Source: Acidobacteriota bacterium (GTDB lineage: Bacteria; Acidobacteriota; HRBIN11). Taken from it: a stretch of DNA of 11,130 nucleotides. Where the stretch lies: contig JANXAA010000036.1 of NCBI GenBank assembly GCA_025061865.1, forward strand, positions 1-11,130, given 5' to 3'. Every line of letters begins with the position of its first letter. Within the stretch, counting starts at the first letter, position 1. The notes beneath the pieces were generated by a model. That model was not told where the DNA came from. It saw nothing but the letters and a program-made list of their open reading frames with translations, and did not search any database. This document shows positions 1-7,052 of this stretch, one piece after another. Position numbers and translations under genes: made by a program.

Positions 1-1
1 G

Positions 2-682
2 GTCAAGAAGGCGGGCAAGGTCGTCGTCGTCAGTATGAGCGACGTCGCCGGCTCGGGGGGCTACTACATCTCGATGAACGCCGACCGCATCGTGGCCCAG
101 CCGGGGACGATCACGGGCTCTATCGGGGTATTCGCTGGCAAGCCGGTCTTCCGAAAGACGACGGAAAAGTTAGGGATCCACGTCTATGAAATTTACGCCA
201 ACCCCAAGGCCGGCATGTGGTCGACCTTCACTTACATGACGGAAGACCAACTTCAGGCCCTGCATGAAGAGATCGGTCGCTTTTATCAAATGTTCGTGGC
301 TAAGGTCGCTCAGCACCGGAAGATGAACTACGAAGCCGTCGATGCCATCGCCCAGGGTCGTATCTGGACGGGTGAGCAGGCCCAGGGCCACCGCCTCGTG
401 GACCGGCTCGGCGGCTTCCTGGAAGCCCAAGAGGAAATCCTGAGCCTCCTGAAGAAGCCAAAGGACACCCACATCGAGTGGACGGTTTACCCACGCCGGC
501 GGACGCCCTGGGAGGTCTTACTGGAAATCAGGGAAGACGATAGTCCTCTCACCCGTCTTCGTCGTATTCTTGACGATCGAACGGTCCTGCCTCGCCCCCT
601 CGGGTCCTACCTGGCCGTATTGCAGGACCCGGTCCTCCTGGTCATGCCGCCCGTGGGGTTTGGCTTCTATGCAAGCGACTGA
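2..682 (+). CDS. sppA: Signal peptide peptidase SppA, C-terminal part (5' end outside window)
   Basis: This is the 3' part of an SppA-family serine protease (peptidase family S49), a membrane-bound enzyme that degrades cleaved signal peptides at the cytoplasmic membrane. The frame is open from base 2, so the true start lies upstream; the first ATG seen (35) is internal. The catalytic-serine block reads VAGSGGYYIS, with the nucleophile Ser at codon 53-55. It is followed by the conserved PGTITGSIGVF segment and by GRIWTGEQA...LVDRLGG, typical of the S49 C-terminal half. The catalytic lysine of the long (E. coli-like) form would lie upstream and cannot be checked. The C-terminus beyond about base 480 is less conserved and ends in a hydrophobic stretch (LLVMPPVGFGFY). 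The stop overlaps the start of the next gene by 14 bases, which suggests one transcript and translational coupling. The family call is firm; the exact subtype is less so. Confidence 0.93.
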   Translation, partial: VKKAGKVVVVSMSDVAGSGGYYISMNADRIVAQPGTITGSIGVFAGKPVFRKTTEKLGIHVYEIYANPKAGMWSTFTYMTEDQLQALHEEIGRFYQMFVAKVAQHRKMNYEAVDAIAQGRIWTGEQAQGHRLVDRLGGFLEAQEEILSLLKKPKDTHIEWTVYPRRRTPWEVLLEIREDDSPLTRLRRILDDRTVLPRPLGSYLAVLQDPVLLVMPPVGFGFYASD

Positions 683-1532
683 ACGTGTCCCGAACCCCAA
701 CCGGTGGTGGCTCCGCCTGTACGGTCGTCACCGGCCCCCACAGGTCATCTTTCTACACGGGGCTGTCGGGGATCATACGGGCTGGAATAGGGTCCTCCGA
801 GTCCTCCGAGAGGTCGACCCCGAGATACGGACATATGCCAGTATCGACCTACCGGGCCACGGTCACAGTGCCGGACCAGCTTGCGCATCCGTCGAGGAGT
901 ATGCCCAGGAACTGGCCGCGTTCTTGCAGAGCTGCTACTCGCCGCCCTGGGTCCTGGTCGGTCATTCGATGGGCGGTGCCATCGCCATCGAGGCTGCCTT
1001 GCGGCATCCGGACTTGTGGGTGGGCCTCGTCTTGGTCAGCACCGGTGCCCGCCTGCGAGTCCATCCGGATTTGCTCGACCGCCTCGACCGGGGCGCCAAG
1101 CGAGAGGCTATTGAATGGCTGATGGCGTGGCTGTTTGGGCCACAGGCCCCTGAGTCCGTGCGGGCTCAGTCCCGTGCCCGTCTCGAACAGGTGCCCCTGG
1201 ACACGCTCCGACGAGACTACTCCGCCTGCCACACGTTCGACCGGATGAACGACCTCGGGGCGATCCGAACCCCGACCCTCGTCGTCGGTGCCCTCCAGGA
1301 CCTCATGACGCCGCCCAAATACAGTTACTACCTGGCCGAACATATCCCAGGCGCTCGCCTCATGATGGTCCCCGATGCGGGTCACATGCTCCCCGTCGAG
1401 GCGCCTGACGAGCTGGCCCACGCCATTCGAGAGTTCTTGACGAGCATTCGGGAATTCGGCAGTCCGAATGACCGGATTCCCGAATGCCTGGACTCCCGGA
1501 CTGACGCATTTAGTCATGGAGCCGAGCGTTAG
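669..1532 (+). CDS. Alpha/beta hydrolase
   Basis: A 287-residue alpha/beta-hydrolase-fold protein, probably a cytoplasmic esterase or lipase-like enzyme of unknown substrate. The order of motifs is canonical: oxyanion HGAVGDHTGW near residues 30-40, DLPGHGHS near 63-70, nucleophile elbow GHSMGG with Ser100, acid Asp211 in GALQDLMTP, and His239 in DAGHMLP. Start 669 was chosen because longer in-frame starts run through sppA in a non-homologous frame; it overlaps sppA by 14 bases, and no strong ribosome binding site is visible, so coupling to sppA translation is likely. The last 25 or so residues after the final helix (AIREFLTSI) are encoded by a palindromic DNA segment (1444-1487) and look non-homologous, as if the gene end had been extended by an inserted repeat. 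Fold and triad are clear; substrate is not predictable. Confidence 0.92.
   Translation: MQATERVPNPNRWWLRLYGRHRPPQVIFLHGAVGDHTGWNRVLRVLREVDPEIRTYASIDLPGHGHSAGPACASVEEYAQELAAFLQSCYSPPWVLVGHSMGGAIAIEAALRHPDLWVGLVLVSTGARLRVHPDLLDRLDRGAKREAIEWLMAWLFGPQAPESVRAQSRARLEQVPLDTLRRDYSACHTFDRMNDLGAIRTPTLVVGALQDLMTPPKYSYYLAEHIPGARLMMVPDAGHMLPVEAPDELAHAIREFLTSIREFGSPNDRIPECLDSRTDAFSHGAER
1444..1487. repeat. Palindromic element inside the hydrolase 3' end
   Basis: The arms 1444-1459 and 1472-1487 are 16 bases each and pair at 15 positions; the remaining pair (1456/1475) is a T-G wobble in RNA. The loop is 12 bases (1460-1471). The loop segment 1460-1466 (CAGTCCG) can also pair with 1497-1503 (CGGACTG), so a pseudoknot or alternative fold is possible. 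No T-run follows, so it is not a standard intrinsic terminator. It codes for the unusual hydrolase tail and ends 28 bases before the J-protein start. Confidence 0.8.
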
Positions 1533-2958
1533 GTCCACAATCGTTCAGGTCCCCTTGCCGTGGGCGTTGGGCCGCCTCTGGCGCCTCTGGGCCGTCGGGG
1601 TCCTACAGACGACCGGTCGGCTCCCCCGAGCCTTCTTCGTCTATCATGGAGACCTGGCCGGGGCCTGGATGACCCCCGAGGACCCCGTGTTGTCACCCGG
1701 CTCGGTCATTCAGATGGCCTTGACTTTACAGCCCCGCTATTTGGAGACGGGCCCTGTGGCAGCCGCCGGTCCCATCCTGCAAGTATGTCGAGACCTCGCT
1801 CAGAAGGTCGGCTCGGGCCCATGGGCGGAGATCCTGTACCGGCTCGTCCGAGACGTCACGGTCCAGCCGACTCCGCTGACCTGGACTCCCTTGAAGGCCC
1901 TGCACTTACCGGAAGGTCTGCCCTTCGTGGCGGCACCGTCGCTTCTATGGCGTCTGGCGCAGGAGGTCGGCGGTGCCCTCGAAAAAGCCGCTCAGGTCGT
2001 TTCGTCCCCTCTGCCCGACGCGGCTCGTTCTCAGCTTCGGATGGAACTCGAGAAGGACGCCCGCCTTCCTCCGACAGTCCGGTCAGCCCTGGCCGATGAG
2101 GCGAAGACGCCGACTGACGCAGGGACCCGCTTCTTGTCCTTTTTCTGGATTCCAGGCCCGGTCGCGTCCCCGGCGGTGCCCGTCCGAGCCCCCTCCCCGC
2201 CGGCAGTCGAAACGCCGGTCCGACTGGAAGAGTACGTCCACCGATGGGAAGAGCTTCGCGCCTATGCCCACCAGAGTCGCCGGTGGACCCATTACCAAGT
2301 CCTCGGTCTGACGCCCGACGCTACACTCGACCAGATTCGAGACCGCTACCGCCGCCTGGCCGCCGTGTTCCACCCTGACCGATGGCCTCAGGCCGACGAA
2401 CTTCAACGGTCCGTCGTGACCCGCTTATTCGGTCGTATCCAGACGGCCCATCAAGTCTTAAGCGATGAGGCCAAACGAAGGCAATACGACCGCTCGCTTC
2501 AAACCGAAGGTCCCGCCTACGAGGTCGTCCAAACCCGGACAGGCCGTATCGACCCCAAGACGCTCAAGGACTTCTACGTCCGGGGCGTCCGGGCCTTCCT
2601 CAAGGGGGACATGCCAGAAGCCGTCCGCTGGCTGGAAAGTGTCGCGACGGCGACGTCCGAATGGATCGTGGAACTCATCCTGGCACTGGCCGAAAGCTAC
2701 GTCCCCGAGCGTCGCCATACAGCGGCCCAGCGGCTCGAACACCTGACTCAGGCCCACCCTGAGGCCGCCGAGGTCTGGTGGGTCTACGCCTGCGTCCTAT
2801 ACCGCTGGAATTTCCAGGCGCGCGCCCACCAAGCCCTCGAGGAAGTTAAGCGCCGAAACCCGGCCCTCCTGAAGCAGTGGGGCCCGCCAGAAAAGCCTGA
2901 CTGGGCCACCCGGAAAGCCTTCTTGCGGTTCCTTCAAAAAGTCGCTGAAGCGTGGTAG
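1516..2958 (+). CDS. J-domain (DnaJ-like) protein with TPR-like C-terminus
   Basis: A 480-residue protein with a central J domain at about residues 257-325. It contains HYQVLGL, a basic helix II (RDRYRRLAAVF), the essential HPD tripeptide (His286-Pro-Asp288) and the end helix AHQVLSDEAKRRQYD. The J domain would recruit a DnaK-type Hsp70 and stimulate its ATPase. The roughly 210-residue N-terminus resembles no family I can name; a degenerate DUF4388-like module, sometimes found with J domains, is possible. A proline-rich linker (about 212-235) precedes the J domain. Residues 350-460 are helical with TPR-like spacing (GVRAFLKGDMPEAVRWLESV; WWVYACVLYRWNFQARAHQAL). There is no Gly/Phe region or zinc-finger domain, so this is a class C J-protein and not DnaJ itself. 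Start 1516 overlaps the hydrolase by 17 bases; an upstream in-frame ATG at 1468 lies inside the palindrome. No ribosome binding site is obvious, so coupled translation is likely. Confidence 0.9.
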   Translation: MEPSVRSTIVQVPLPWALGRLWRLWAVGVLQTTGRLPRAFFVYHGDLAGAWMTPEDPVLSPGSVIQMALTLQPRYLETGPVAAAGPILQVCRDLAQKVGSGPWAEILYRLVRDVTVQPTPLTWTPLKALHLPEGLPFVAAPSLLWRLAQEVGGALEKAAQVVSSPLPDAARSQLRMELEKDARLPPTVRSALADEAKTPTDAGTRFLSFFWIPGPVASPAVPVRAPSPPAVETPVRLEEYVHRWEELRAYAHQSRRWTHYQVLGLTPDATLDQIRDRYRRLAAVFHPDRWPQADELQRSVVTRLFGRIQTAHQVLSDEAKRRQYDRSLQTEGPAYEVVQTRTGRIDPKTLKDFYVRGVRAFLKGDMPEAVRWLESVATATSEWIVELILALAESYVPERRHTAAQRLEHLTQAHPEAAEVWWVYACVLYRWNFQARAHQALEEVKRRNPALLKQWGPPEKPDWATRKAFLRFLQKVAEAW

Positions 2959-3087
2959 AATGCGAGCAAGGACTAAGACGCAAGTCCAGACCCCGCTCTG
3001 GCGACCGGATTGAAGAGGCCCGGGACCTCGTTATGCATCTTGGCGACCCCGCCTTACCGAGCGGGCCTTGGATTCGCGTCTCTTATC

Positions 3088-3102
3088 CCGCCTCTCAGGC
3101 GG
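3088..3102 (+). promoter_or_regulatory. Small hairpin overlapping the tyrS ribosome binding site
   Basis: CCGCCT (3088-3093) and AGGCGG (3097-3102) form a perfect 6-bp stem with a 3-base loop. The right arm covers the first two bases of the Shine-Dalgarno GGTGGAG (3101-3107), which sits 7 bases before the ATG at 3115. Partial masking of ribosome access is possible. That is inference, and the hairpin is short enough to be chance. Confidence 0.4.
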
Positions 3103-3114
3103 TGGAGATACCCG

Positions 3115-4377
3115 ATGACGTCCCTGGCTGAGCAGTTCCGACGCCTTACTCGTGGGTGCGTCGACGTCGTCACACCCGAGGAATTGAGAGATCGACTGGA
3201 GGAGTCCCACCGCACGGGTCGACCCTTGGTCGTTAAGGCCGGCTTTGACCCGACGGCGCCGGACCTCCACCTGGGGCATACGGTCCTCCTCCGCAAGATG
3301 AAACACTTTCAGGTCCTGGGGCACACCGTCGTGTTCCTGATCGGGGACTTCACGGGCCTTATCGGTGACCCGACGGGCCGGTCCGTTACCCGCCGACCCA
3401 TGACCCCCGAGGAGATCCAAGCCAACGCTCAGACATATCGCCAGCAGGTCTTTAAGATCCTCGACCCTGACCGGACTGTCATCGCCTTCAACAGCCGGTG
3501 GCTGGCCGCCCTCCGAGCCGAGGACATCGTCCGCCTGTGCGCTCATTTTACTGTCGCCCGTCTCTTGGCCCGGGAGGACTTCCAACGGCGGATGGCCGAG
3601 GCCCAGGCCCTGTTCCTCCACGAGCTCTTGTACCCCCTCATGCAGGCTTATGACTCGGTCGCCCTCCGGGCCGACGTCGAGCTCGGCGGCCAGGACCAGC
3701 TGTTCAACTTGCTTGTCGGGCGGGACCTCCAGCGGGCGATAGGCCAGTCCCCCCAGATCTGCATGACGGTCCCATTGCTCGAGGGCCTCGACGGCGTCGA
3801 GAAGATGAGCAAAAGCTTAGGTAATTACGTCGGCATCACGGAGCCCCCCGACATGATGTTCGGCAAGCTTATGTCCATCTCGGACACCCTCATGTGGCGG
3901 TACTACGAACTCCTGACAGACATCCCCCTCGACGAAATCGAACGGATGAAGGAGGACGCTCGCTTGGGCCGGGCCAATCCCCGGGACTTCAAGCTCCGGC
4001 TCGCCTGGACTATCGTCACCGAATACCATGGACCTGAGGCGGCTGAGACCGCCCAGCGGCGCTTCGTCGAGGTCTTCTCCGAGCGGCGGCTCCCGACCGA
4101 TATGCCTGTCACCCGACGGCCCCTCCCGGACGGTCCCCTGAGCCTCGTAACCCTTTTAGTCGAGGAAGGCCTGGCCCCGTCCCGGAGCGAGGCTAAGCGC
4201 CTCATTCAACAAGGAGCCGTCACCCTGACAGTCGTCCCTGTCTCCCAAGAAGTCGAACTGGCCGACCAACTCGAACGGGTGACCGATATTGAGACGAATC
4301 TCTCGGTGACCCGGCCCTGCAAGGCCGTCTTGCGTGTCGGCAAGCGACGCTTTAAGACGATCATCTTCGGACAGTAG
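3115..4377 (+). CDS. tyrS: Tyrosyl-tRNA synthetase
   Basis: A 420-residue class I aminoacyl-tRNA synthetase that charges tRNA-Tyr in the cytoplasm. The HIGH motif is HLGH (residues 52-55) within GFDPTAPDLHLGHT. The tyrosine-site block reads YPLMQAYDSVAL...DVELGGQDQLFN, characteristic of TyrRS. The second signature is KMSKS (230-234), as in the TyrZ/Thermus-like bacterial group, not the KFGKT form of the E. coli type. Residues from about 345 form an S4-like RNA-binding domain (LLVEEGLAPSRSEAKRLIQQGAV). The start at 3115 is supported by GGTGGAG 7 bases upstream and by homology beginning just after it; an in-frame TTG at 3010 would add 35 residues with no family support. A 156-base gap separates it from the J-protein gene, so it may have its own promoter, which I could not identify. 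Confidence 0.97.
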   Translation: MTSLAEQFRRLTRGCVDVVTPEELRDRLEESHRTGRPLVVKAGFDPTAPDLHLGHTVLLRKMKHFQVLGHTVVFLIGDFTGLIGDPTGRSVTRRPMTPEEIQANAQTYRQQVFKILDPDRTVIAFNSRWLAALRAEDIVRLCAHFTVARLLAREDFQRRMAEAQALFLHELLYPLMQAYDSVALRADVELGGQDQLFNLLVGRDLQRAIGQSPQICMTVPLLEGLDGVEKMSKSLGNYVGITEPPDMMFGKLMSISDTLMWRYYELLTDIPLDEIERMKEDARLGRANPRDFKLRLAWTIVTEYHGPEAAETAQRRFVEVFSERRLPTDMPVTRRPLPDGPLSLVTLLVEEGLAPSRSEAKRLIQQGAVTLTVVPVSQEVELADQLERVTDIETNLSVTRPCKAVLRVGKRRFKTIIFGQ

Positions 4378-4472
4378 CAAGTGGGCAGATGGCAGATAAG
4401 AGCACAGGCGTCCTCGCCCGTGAGGTCGCACGCATCTCTGAGGCTGCTTTCTCGACGCTGTCGGTAACGGCC

Positions 4473-4509
4473 ACATTCGTGGGTGGGGAAACCCGCCCCC
4501 ACCAAATGT
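4473..4509 (+). terminator. Imperfect GC-rich hairpin after tyrS, terminator-like but without T-run
   Basis: The outer arms ACATT (4473-4477) and AATGT (4505-4509) pair perfectly. Inside them, TGG[G]TGGGG (4480-4488) pairs with CCCCACCA with one bulged G, leaving an 8-base loop: about 13 pairs in all. It lies 95 bases past the tyrS stop and is followed by C-rich sequence, not T-rich. It may terminate tyrS transcripts by a mechanism that needs no T-run, or protect the 3' end. The structure is seen; the function is inferred. Confidence 0.4.
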
Positions 4510-4578
4510 TCCCCCAGTTATACCGGGCCGTCTCGTTCTGCTCGTCTGGAAATCCGACGGGCATGTCGGCGATTCGAC

Positions 4579-4668
4579 CGGGGACCGCGGATTTTGGACC
4601 TCGGGTCCTGGGGGCTGGGAATGGGGTCAGGAGTCGGGGAAGGCCTGACCCCTAATCCCTGGTCCCCG
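4579..4668 (+). promoter_or_regulatory. Nested inverted repeats upstream of asnB, possible structured leader
   Basis: The outer stem is CGGGGACC (4579-4586) with GGTCCCCG (4661-4668), 8 of 8 pairs. Inside are two further stems: GGACC-TCG-GGTCC (4596-4608) and GGGGTCAGG (4623-4631) with CCTGACCCC (4644-4652), 9 of 9 pairs with a 12-base loop, partly extendable outward to 4617/4659. Together they can draw a three-way junction ending 64 bases before the asnB start. It matches no riboswitch I know. G-richness makes chance pairing easier, so covariation would be needed to settle it. Confidence 0.45.
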
Positions 4669-4732
4669 ATAGTCTTCCCTGACGCCCCACTGCCTTACGA
4701 CTTTGCTATCCCCTGGCTGACGGGAGCGCCCC

Positions 4733-6667
4733 GTGTGTGGCATCTGCGGATGGTTCCGACCCGATCCGGTGCAGCCGACTGAATCAGACCGCCGTATCTT
4801 GACGACCATGACCCGGACCTTGGTCCACCGAGGTCCCGACGACGAGGGCTTCTATATGGACGACCAAGCAGCCCTCGGCTTCCGACGGTTGAGTATCATC
4901 GACCTGACCGGCGGTCGCCAGCCGATGGCTAACGAAGATGGCACCGTCTGGGTCGTCTTCAACGGGGAGATTTACAACTTCCGAGAGCTCCGGCGGGAGC
5001 TGGAGTCGGCGGGCCACGTCTTTCACACACGGTCCGACACGGAGGTCATCGTCCACGGCTACGAGGCCTGGGGCGTCGACGTCGTCGGCCGCCTTCGGGG
5101 CATGTTCGGGATCGCCCTGTGGGACCGACGTCGGCGACAGGCCTTGCTCGCCCGGGACCCCATCGGCATCAAGCCCCTGTTTTACACTGTCCTTCCAGAC
5201 GGCCGACTCCTGTTCGGCTCCGAGTTGAAGGCCCTCCTGGCCCATCCAGCCGTCGAACGCCGCCTGAATCCGACGGCCCTCGACGCTTACCTGACCTTAG
5301 AGTATGTTCCGGCTCCAGCGACCCTATTTGAAGGCATCTTTAAGCTCCCGGCGGGTCACTGGCTTCTGTATCGGGACGGCCACTACCAGATACAGGGCTT
5401 CTGGGACGTTTCCCCGGAGACCGATGCCGAGTCAGACCAGCATCTGCCGATGTACCTGGATGAACTCCGCGTTCGCCTTCGGGACGCTGTTCAGATCCAT
5501 ACCGTCAGCGATGTCTCCGTCGGGACGTTCCTGAGCGGCGGGATGGACTCCTCGACGGTCGTCGCTATGCTCCACGACGGGGCGGCCTCCGAAGAGGCCG
5601 TCCGGACGTTTTCCATCGGCTTTGACGACCCGTCTTACAATGAACTGCCTTACGCCCGCCTCGTCGCCGCCCGCTACCGAACCCTTCACACGGAGACCGT
5701 CTTGTCCTACGACATCGTGACGACCGTCGAGCGACTCCTCGACTTCCTGGACGAGCCCCTGGCCGACTTCTCGATCTTCCCGACCTACCTCGTCTCTAAG
5801 ACGGCCCGGGCGCACGTGAAGGTCATCCTGTCCGGTGACGGCGGCGACGAGGTCTTCGCCGGCTACGACTGGTACGTCGCCTGGCAACTCCACCGGGCCC
5901 TGGCCTGGGTGCCCTACGTCGTGCGCCGCTGGATGGGCCGTCAGCTGACCCGGTGGCTCGCCCCGGCGCCCCAGAAGAAGGGCCTCGTGAATCGTCTCCG
6001 CCGCTTCGGTGAGGGCCTCCAACACGAAGATGCCTGGGGCCACGTCCGGTGGCTCCTTTTCCTGAATCGCGCCCAGAAGGCCGACCTGTATACCCCGGAC
6101 TTTCAGACGGCCCTCCGGGACGACGGGGACTTCACGGTCTTAATGGCACCCTATCTCGACCGGGCCCGCCGATTTCGAGACCCCATCAATCGAGCCCTCT
6201 ACATCGACCTGAAGACCTATTTGGCCGAGGACATCCTTACGAAGGTCGACCGCATGAGTATGGCCGTGTCCCTAGAGACACGGGTCCCCCTCTTGGACAG
6301 CCGACTCGTGGAGTGGGTTTTTCGACTCCCGGGCCGTTGGAAGCTACGGGGGTGGACGACTAAGTGGGTCCTGAAGGCCGCCATGCGGCCTTACCTCCCG
6401 CCCCAGGTCCTGCACCGGGCCAAGCAGGGCTTCAGTATCCCGATGAAGAACTGGCTCCGGCAGGAATTGCAGGCCCTGCTACGCGACTATCTGCATCCGG
6501 CGGCCTTCCGTAGGCATGGCCTCTTCCGATGGCCGACCGTCGAGCGCTGGGTCAGAGAGCACATGGACGTTCGGGCCGACCACGCCCACCGCCTGTGGGC
6601 CCTCTTGCTCTTTCAGGTCTGGCACGACCGGGTCCTATCTGCCCGCCCCGTCGAGGTCGGACTTTGA
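4733..6667 (+). CDS. asnB: Asparagine synthase (glutamine-hydrolysing)
   Basis: A 644-residue two-domain amidotransferase. It makes asparagine from aspartate, ATP and glutamine in the cytoplasm. Residues 1 to about 200 are a class II glutaminase domain: processing of the first Met exposes nucleophile Cys2 (MCGICG), followed by FRRLSIIDL, FNGEIYNF (about 76-83) and RSDTEV (100-105). From about 240 comes the ATP-pyrophosphatase synthetase domain, with the PP-loop SGGMDSS at 268-274, LSGDGGDEVFAGYD at 366-379, and DRMSMAVSLETRVPLLD further on. Length and motif order fit family TIGR01536. The GTG start is fixed because Cys must be residue 2, and GGGAG lies 6 bases upstream. Homologues in polysaccharide clusters amidate other substrates, but nothing nearby suggests that here. 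It is intact and followed directly by the decayed CRISPR-Cas region. Confidence 0.95.
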   Translation: MCGICGWFRPDPVQPTESDRRILTTMTRTLVHRGPDDEGFYMDDQAALGFRRLSIIDLTGGRQPMANEDGTVWVVFNGEIYNFRELRRELESAGHVFHTRSDTEVIVHGYEAWGVDVVGRLRGMFGIALWDRRRRQALLARDPIGIKPLFYTVLPDGRLLFGSELKALLAHPAVERRLNPTALDAYLTLEYVPAPATLFEGIFKLPAGHWLLYRDGHYQIQGFWDVSPETDAESDQHLPMYLDELRVRLRDAVQIHTVSDVSVGTFLSGGMDSSTVVAMLHDGAASEEAVRTFSIGFDDPSYNELPYARLVAARYRTLHTETVLSYDIVTTVERLLDFLDEPLADFSIFPTYLVSKTARAHVKVILSGDGGDEVFAGYDWYVAWQLHRALAWVPYVVRRWMGRQLTRWLAPAPQKKGLVNRLRRFGEGLQHEDAWGHVRWLLFLNRAQKADLYTPDFQTALRDDGDFTVLMAPYLDRARRFRDPINRALYIDLKTYLAEDILTKVDRMSMAVSLETRVPLLDSRLVEWVFRLPGRWKLRGWTTKWVLKAAMRPYLPPQVLHRAKQGFSIPMKNWLRQELQALLRDYLHPAAFRRHGLFRWPTVERWVREHMDVRADHAHRLWALLLFQVWHDRVLSARPVEVGL

Positions 6668-6716
6668 CGTCTCCAAGTCGGCAGCATGCCCTGCTGAGGG
6701 ATGAGGATGCCCGTAG

Positions 6717-7052
6717 CACGGGTATGGACGGGACGGGTCGAACCCGCCAGAGACGCAGTTCCTCAGGAAGCTCAAGGTCGAGCCCCTTGCGAGTCTGGAC
6801 CGAGAAGCTTGGCCGAAAATCCGTGATCAGGTCCTGGCCGCTGGCCTAAAGGGAAACTTTTTGGAAAAGCTTCGGAAGAAGAAGCTCTCTTCGGAGGACG
6901 GCCTCGTCGAAGTCCTCTCCAAGCTGGAAAAAGAGGCCGCTGCGGATCATCAGAGTCGGGCTAATTCCCGGGAGGCCACGACTCGTCGGGGACGGCGGCC
7001 CCGTCTGACCAGGGAAGAGCCTGAGAAGGCGGGAGGAGAGGAAGAGGCATGA
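6717..7052 (+). pseudogene. 3' remnant of an unidentified gene upstream of csc1
   Basis: An open frame runs from just after an in-frame TAG (6714) to TGA at 7050-7052; an internal ATG lies at 6861. The readable part begins around NPPETQFLRKLKVEPLASL and ends in a highly charged tail (LRKKKLSSEDGLVEVLSKLEKE, then Arg-rich and Glu-rich segments). No domain is recognised. Its stop overlaps the csc1 ATG as ATGA (7049-7052), a classic coupled junction, so it was probably the preceding gene of the cas operon. In type I-D loci that could be csc2 (Cas7d) or cas10d, but I cannot match the sequence to either. No plausible start codon with a ribosome binding site is present, and only about 50 bases separate it from asnB, so most of the gene seems to have been deleted. 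Confidence 0.5.

Larger units (their letters stand above)
4378..4732. other. 355-base intergenic region between tyrS and asnB
   Basis: No credible coding sequence is visible; the short frames here match nothing I recognise. The region holds a hairpin at 4473-4509 and a nested set of inverted repeats at 4579-4668, described separately, and a G-rich run at 4610-4639 (four runs of at least three G). A TTATAC hexamer at 4515-4520 resembles a -10 box, but no matching -35 was found. The asnB ribosome binding site GGGAG lies at 4722-4726. Confidence 0.7.

Noticed and set aside
849..1538. A long minus-strand open frame opposite the alpha/beta hydrolase.
   Set aside because: It mirrors a clear hydrolase gene with an intact catalytic triad; high GC content makes antisense frames long.
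4579..4590. GGGGACCGCGG resembles part of the T-box antiterminator consensus, ahead of asnB.
   Set aside because: The match is partial (the GGTGG part is not kept), no Stem I-like specifier region or terminator with a T-run is seen, and the bases are better explained by the outer stem of the nested repeat.
5432..6043. A 203-codon minus-strand frame inside asnB.
   Set aside because: It lies opposite conserved asparagine synthetase motifs and has no recognisable domain.
6731..6749. GGGTCGAACCC looked like a tRNA T-arm, which might mark an attachment site.
   Set aside because: The loop is too short, and no acceptor, D or anticodon arms can be drawn around it.
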